In this document: positions 61,784-64,000 of the stretch, piece after piece
Position numbering within the stretch: the stretch's first letter is position 1
How the letters are laid out: every line of letters begins with the position of its first letter
NCBI GenBank assembly: GCA_036274595.1
Contig: DASUFL010000118.1
Location: forward strand, 1-64,000
DNA from: WS-9 sp036274595
GTDB taxonomy: Bacteria; Eisenbacteria; RBG-16-71-46; SZUA-252
Reading direction: 5' to 3'
Length of the DNA stretch: 64,000 bases
Notes under the pieces: model-generated
Database searches by the model: none
Seen by the model: the letters and a program-made list of their open reading frames with translations, nothing else
What the model was told of the DNA's origin: nothing
Program-made: the position numbers and the translations under genes

Positions 61784-62230
61784 TCAGGGCTTCGACGCTC
61801 CCGCGGCCATGCGGCGGTACTCGTAGGTGACGGCCTTGGTGTCCTCGCCCGCGTCGACGGTGGCGACGAGGGTGCCGTCCGCCCGGCGCACGTAGAGGAT
61901 CCGCTTCGGGAAATCGTGGTCCGGATTCTCGAACATCACGCGGCGGTATCCGGCCGCGCCCTCCGTGAGCGAGGTCATCTTGAATTCGGTTCCCGGCGCG
62001 CGTCCGCCCGGGTGCGCGATGTAGACGAGGTCATCGCCCTTCTGCACGATGCGCAGGTATTCGAACTCGGCGAGCGCTCCGGCCTTCACCGTCCGGCTCA
62101 TCCCGAGCATCGCGCCGCCCGCGGGAGCGCTCCAGTGCTCGTCGGTCCAGCGTTCCCCGCCGTTCGACGTCTCCCATCCGCCGGCGAGCCAGCCCAGCTC
62201 CTCGACCGTGTGCTTCGCGTCCGCCGCCAT
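61784..62230 (-). CDS. DUF6265-like protein
   Basis: A 148-residue protein with the pattern WLAGGWETSNGGERWTDEHW, APAGGAMLGMSRTVKAG, FEYLRIV and MFENPDHDFPKRILYV. It matches a lipocalin-like family named DUF6265 by its WLAGxW start and FENPxHDFP block. Most members have a signal peptide, but none is visible here. GGAGGCGTCTCG precedes the ATG. The function is unknown. Confidence 0.7.
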   Translation of the reverse strand: MAADAKHTVEELGWLAGGWETSNGGERWTDEHWSAPAGGAMLGMSRTVKAGALAEFEYLRIVQKGDDLVYIAHPGGRAPGTEFKMTSLTEGAAGYRRVMFENPDHDFPKRILYVRRADGTLVATVDAGEDTKAVTYEYRRMAAGASKP

Positions 62231-62293
62231 CGAGACGCCTCCTGCCGCGAGCGACCCGCAGGAGGGCGCCGGCCGCGAGCATCCCGGGTCCTC

Positions 62294-64000
62294 TCATACC
62301 TTCTCGGCGACCCTCCGCCGCGAGTGGTCGAGCACGCGCTTCCGCACCCGGATGGCGGCGGGCGTGACTTCCACCAGCTCGTCGTCGTTGATCCACTCGA
62401 TGGCGGACTCGATGGTGAGGTCCCGGGGCGGCTGGAGCTTGACGGCGATGTCGGCGGTCGAGGCGCGCATGTTGGTGAGGTGCTTCCGGCGGCAGGCCTG
62501 CACGACGAGGTCCCCGTCCTTCACCTGCTCGCCGACCACCTGGCCCGCATAGACCTTCTCCATCGGCTTCACAAAGAAGATGCCGCGGTCGCCCAGGTCG
62601 TCGAGGGCGTAGGCCGTGACGTCCCCTGCCTCCTTCGCGATCATGGCACCGCGCTTCCGGTTGGGGAGCGTCCCCTTGTGCGCGCCATAGCGGTCGAAGA
62701 GATGGTTCAGGAGGCCCGTGCCCTTCGTGAGCGTGAGGAACTCCGTGCGGAAGCCGAGGAGCCCGCGCGAGGGAATCGTGAACTCCATGCGGGCCCGGTC
62801 GCCATGCTTGCCCAGGTGCTGGAGCTCCCCGCGGCGCTCGCCGACGGCCGCGATCACGGCGCCGGTGAACTCGTCCCCGCAGTCGATCACGAGCTCTTCG
62901 TAGGGCTCCTGCAGCGAGCCGTCCGCGCCGCGCTTCAAGATTACCTGCGGCCGGCCGAGCGAGAACTCGTACGCCTCGCGGCGCATCGTCTCCGCGAGGA
63001 TCGCGAGCGAGAGCTCGCCCCGTCCGAGCACGAGGAACGCGTTGGCATCGGGCGTGCGCTCCATGCGAAGCCCGACGTTCCGCTCCAGCTCCTTCTCGAG
63101 GCGGTCGAGGAGGTGCCGGCTCGTCAGGTACTTGCCCGAGAGCCCCGCCATCGGCGAGTCGTTGACCCGGAACTCCATCGAGAGCGTCGGCTCGTCGACC
63201 CGGATCCCCTCGAGCGGCGCCGGATCGCTGGGGTCGAGGATCGTCTGCCCGATCTCGATCGCTGGGAAGCCGGAGAGCACGACGATGTCGCCGGCGGAGG
63301 CCTCCATGACCTCCACCCGCTGGATGCCTTCGAAGAGGTAGATCTTGCCCACCCGGCCGCGCTGGACCGTGTCGCCGTCGGGCTTGACCGCCGCGAGCTC
63401 CGTGCTCCGCGTGAGCTGTCCGGAATGGATGCGCCCCACGGCAAGCCGGCCGAGATAGTCGGAGTAGTCCAGGTTCGCCACGATCATCTTGAAGGGCGAG
63501 TCGCCGATGACGGGGGCGGGGACGTGATCGAGAATGGCGTCGAGGAGTGGCCGCAGGTCACCGCTCGTCGCGTCCGGCTTTTGCGAGACGAAGCCGAGCC
63601 GGCCCGAGCCGTAGAACACGGGGAAGTCCAGGTGCTCGTCGCGCGTCGCGAGCGACAGGAAGAGATCGTGGATCTCCTCCTCCACCTCGAGCGGCCGCGC
63701 GTCGCCGCGGTCGATCTTGTTGATGAGCACGATGGGGACCTTCCCCCCTTCGAGCGCCTTCTTGAGCACGAAGCGCGTCTGGGGAAGCGGCCCCTCCGAG
63801 GCGTCCACGAGGAGGAGCACCCCTTCCACCATCGTCAGGATGCGCTCCACCTCGGAGCCGAAGTCCCGGTGCCCCGGCGTGTCCACGATGTTGACGATGG
63901 TGTCGCGGTAGCGAACCGCGGTGTTCTTGGCGAGGATCGTGATCCCGCGCTCCCGCTCCAGCTCGCCCGAGTCCATCACGCAGTCCTCGACGTGCTGGCC
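62294..64000 (-). CDS. typA: TypA/BipA translational GTPase, N-terminus cut by window end
   Basis: The frame is open to base 64000, so at least the first 25-40 codons (including the P-loop) lie outside the window. What remains, about 569 codons, has EDCVMDSGELERERGITI (switch I), DTPGHRDFG (G3), the NKIDR G4 motif, then domains II, III and V and the C-terminal TypA-specific region with RKRGAMIAKEAGD. TypA assists ribosome assembly and growth at low temperature and stress. The next stop is before the DUF6265-like gene, with a gap of 63 bases. The true start is outside. Confidence 0.93.
   Translation of the reverse strand, partial: GQHVEDCVMDSGELERERGITILAKNTAVRYRDTIVNIVDTPGHRDFGSEVERILTMVEGVLLLVDASEGPLPQTRFVLKKALEGGKVPIVLINKIDRGDARPLEVEEEIHDLFLSLATRDEHLDFPVFYGSGRLGFVSQKPDATSGDLRPLLDAILDHVPAPVIGDSPFKMIVANLDYSDYLGRLAVGRIHSGQLTRSTELAAVKPDGDTVQRGRVGKIYLFEGIQRVEVMEASAGDIVVLSGFPAIEIGQTILDPSDPAPLEGIRVDEPTLSMEFRVNDSPMAGLSGKYLTSRHLLDRLEKELERNVGLRMERTPDANAFLVLGRGELSLAILAETMRREAYEFSLGRPQVILKRGADGSLQEPYEELVIDCGDEFTGAVIAAVGERRGELQHLGKHGDRARMEFTIPSRGLLGFRTEFLTLTKGTGLLNHLFDRYGAHKGTLPNRKRGAMIAKEAGDVTAYALDDLGDRGIFFVKPMEKVYAGQVVGEQVKDGDLVVQACRRKHLTNMRASTADIAVKLQPPRDLTIESAIEWINDDELVEVTPAAIRVRKRVLDHSRRRVAEKV

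Noticed and set aside
1..64000. CRISPR arrays, insertion sequences, integrase genes or attachment sites
   Set aside because: I found no regularly spaced repeats, no transposase-like proteins and no long direct or inverted repeats flanking gene blocks.

Overview
The window is about 64 kb of very GC-rich, gene-dense bacterial DNA. It carries roughly 52 protein genes, many joined by 1-4 bp start/stop overlaps (ATGA, GTGA, TGATG). I see no rRNA, tRNA, CRISPR array, transposase, integrase or phage gene, so it reads as ordinary chromosome. Several features suggest an uncultured didermic lineage near the FCB group, with Candidatus Eisenbacteria or Gemmatimonadota-like bacteria as the best guess. These are lipoproteins, TolC and RND efflux, an outer-membrane barrel, a secreted protein with a type-IX-like C-terminal sorting domain (57735-58727), and strong C/G third-position bias. 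The lineage is inference.

Layout. 1-7.2 kb: topoisomerase IB, a diacylglycerol-kinase/PAP2 fusion, DUF948 and YtxH-like envelope proteins, a CBS protein and a large class A penicillin-binding protein. 7.5-18 kb: Hsp20, a glycosyltransferase, a hybrid histidine kinase, an ATP-dependent DNA ligase overlapping an IMP dehydrogenase, a YihY membrane protein, an isoprenylcysteine-methyltransferase-like protein and a LEA-type lipoprotein. 18-28.3 kb: an efflux and envelope-stress block. It has an RND adaptor and pump, then a tightly overlapped operon of ECF sigma factor, anti-sigma-like protein, Spy/CpxP-like protein, TolC, MacA-like adaptor and MacB-like permease with no ABC ATPase. 28.3-28.9 kb: a thioredoxin-fold gene with an in-frame UGA at the first position of the CxxC motif, followed by a good SECIS-like hairpin, hence a probable selenoprotein.

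29-44 kb: PIG-L deacetylase with a PLP decarboxylase, the Lhr helicase, a three-gene operon of cupredoxin, histidine kinase and outer-membrane barrel, an M20 peptidase, Cu/Zn superoxide dismutase, a Cys-rich metal-binding protein, an MFS transporter and a Spy-like protein. 44-49 kb: an ArsR-like regulator behind an AT-rich palindrome, an ABC ATPase, and an ABC-2 permease fused to an M1 aminopeptidase. 49-64 kb: a META lipoprotein, DinB, amidase, 1-Cys peroxiredoxin with a truncated flavin-reductase remnant, sirtuin, a Ser/Thr kinase-STAND-TPR fusion, the sorting-domain protein, an L,D-transpeptidase, cold-shock protein, a DUF6265-like protein and the C-terminal part of TypA/BipA, cut by the window end.

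The strongest candidates for something new are the UGA-containing thioredoxin-like gene with its hairpin, the cupredoxin/kinase/barrel operon, and the sigma-controlled efflux operon whose permease lacks an ATPase. Several promoters share a TTGnnn, 17-bp spacer, TAnnnn pattern, and some lie so close to the start codon that leaderless mRNAs are likely.
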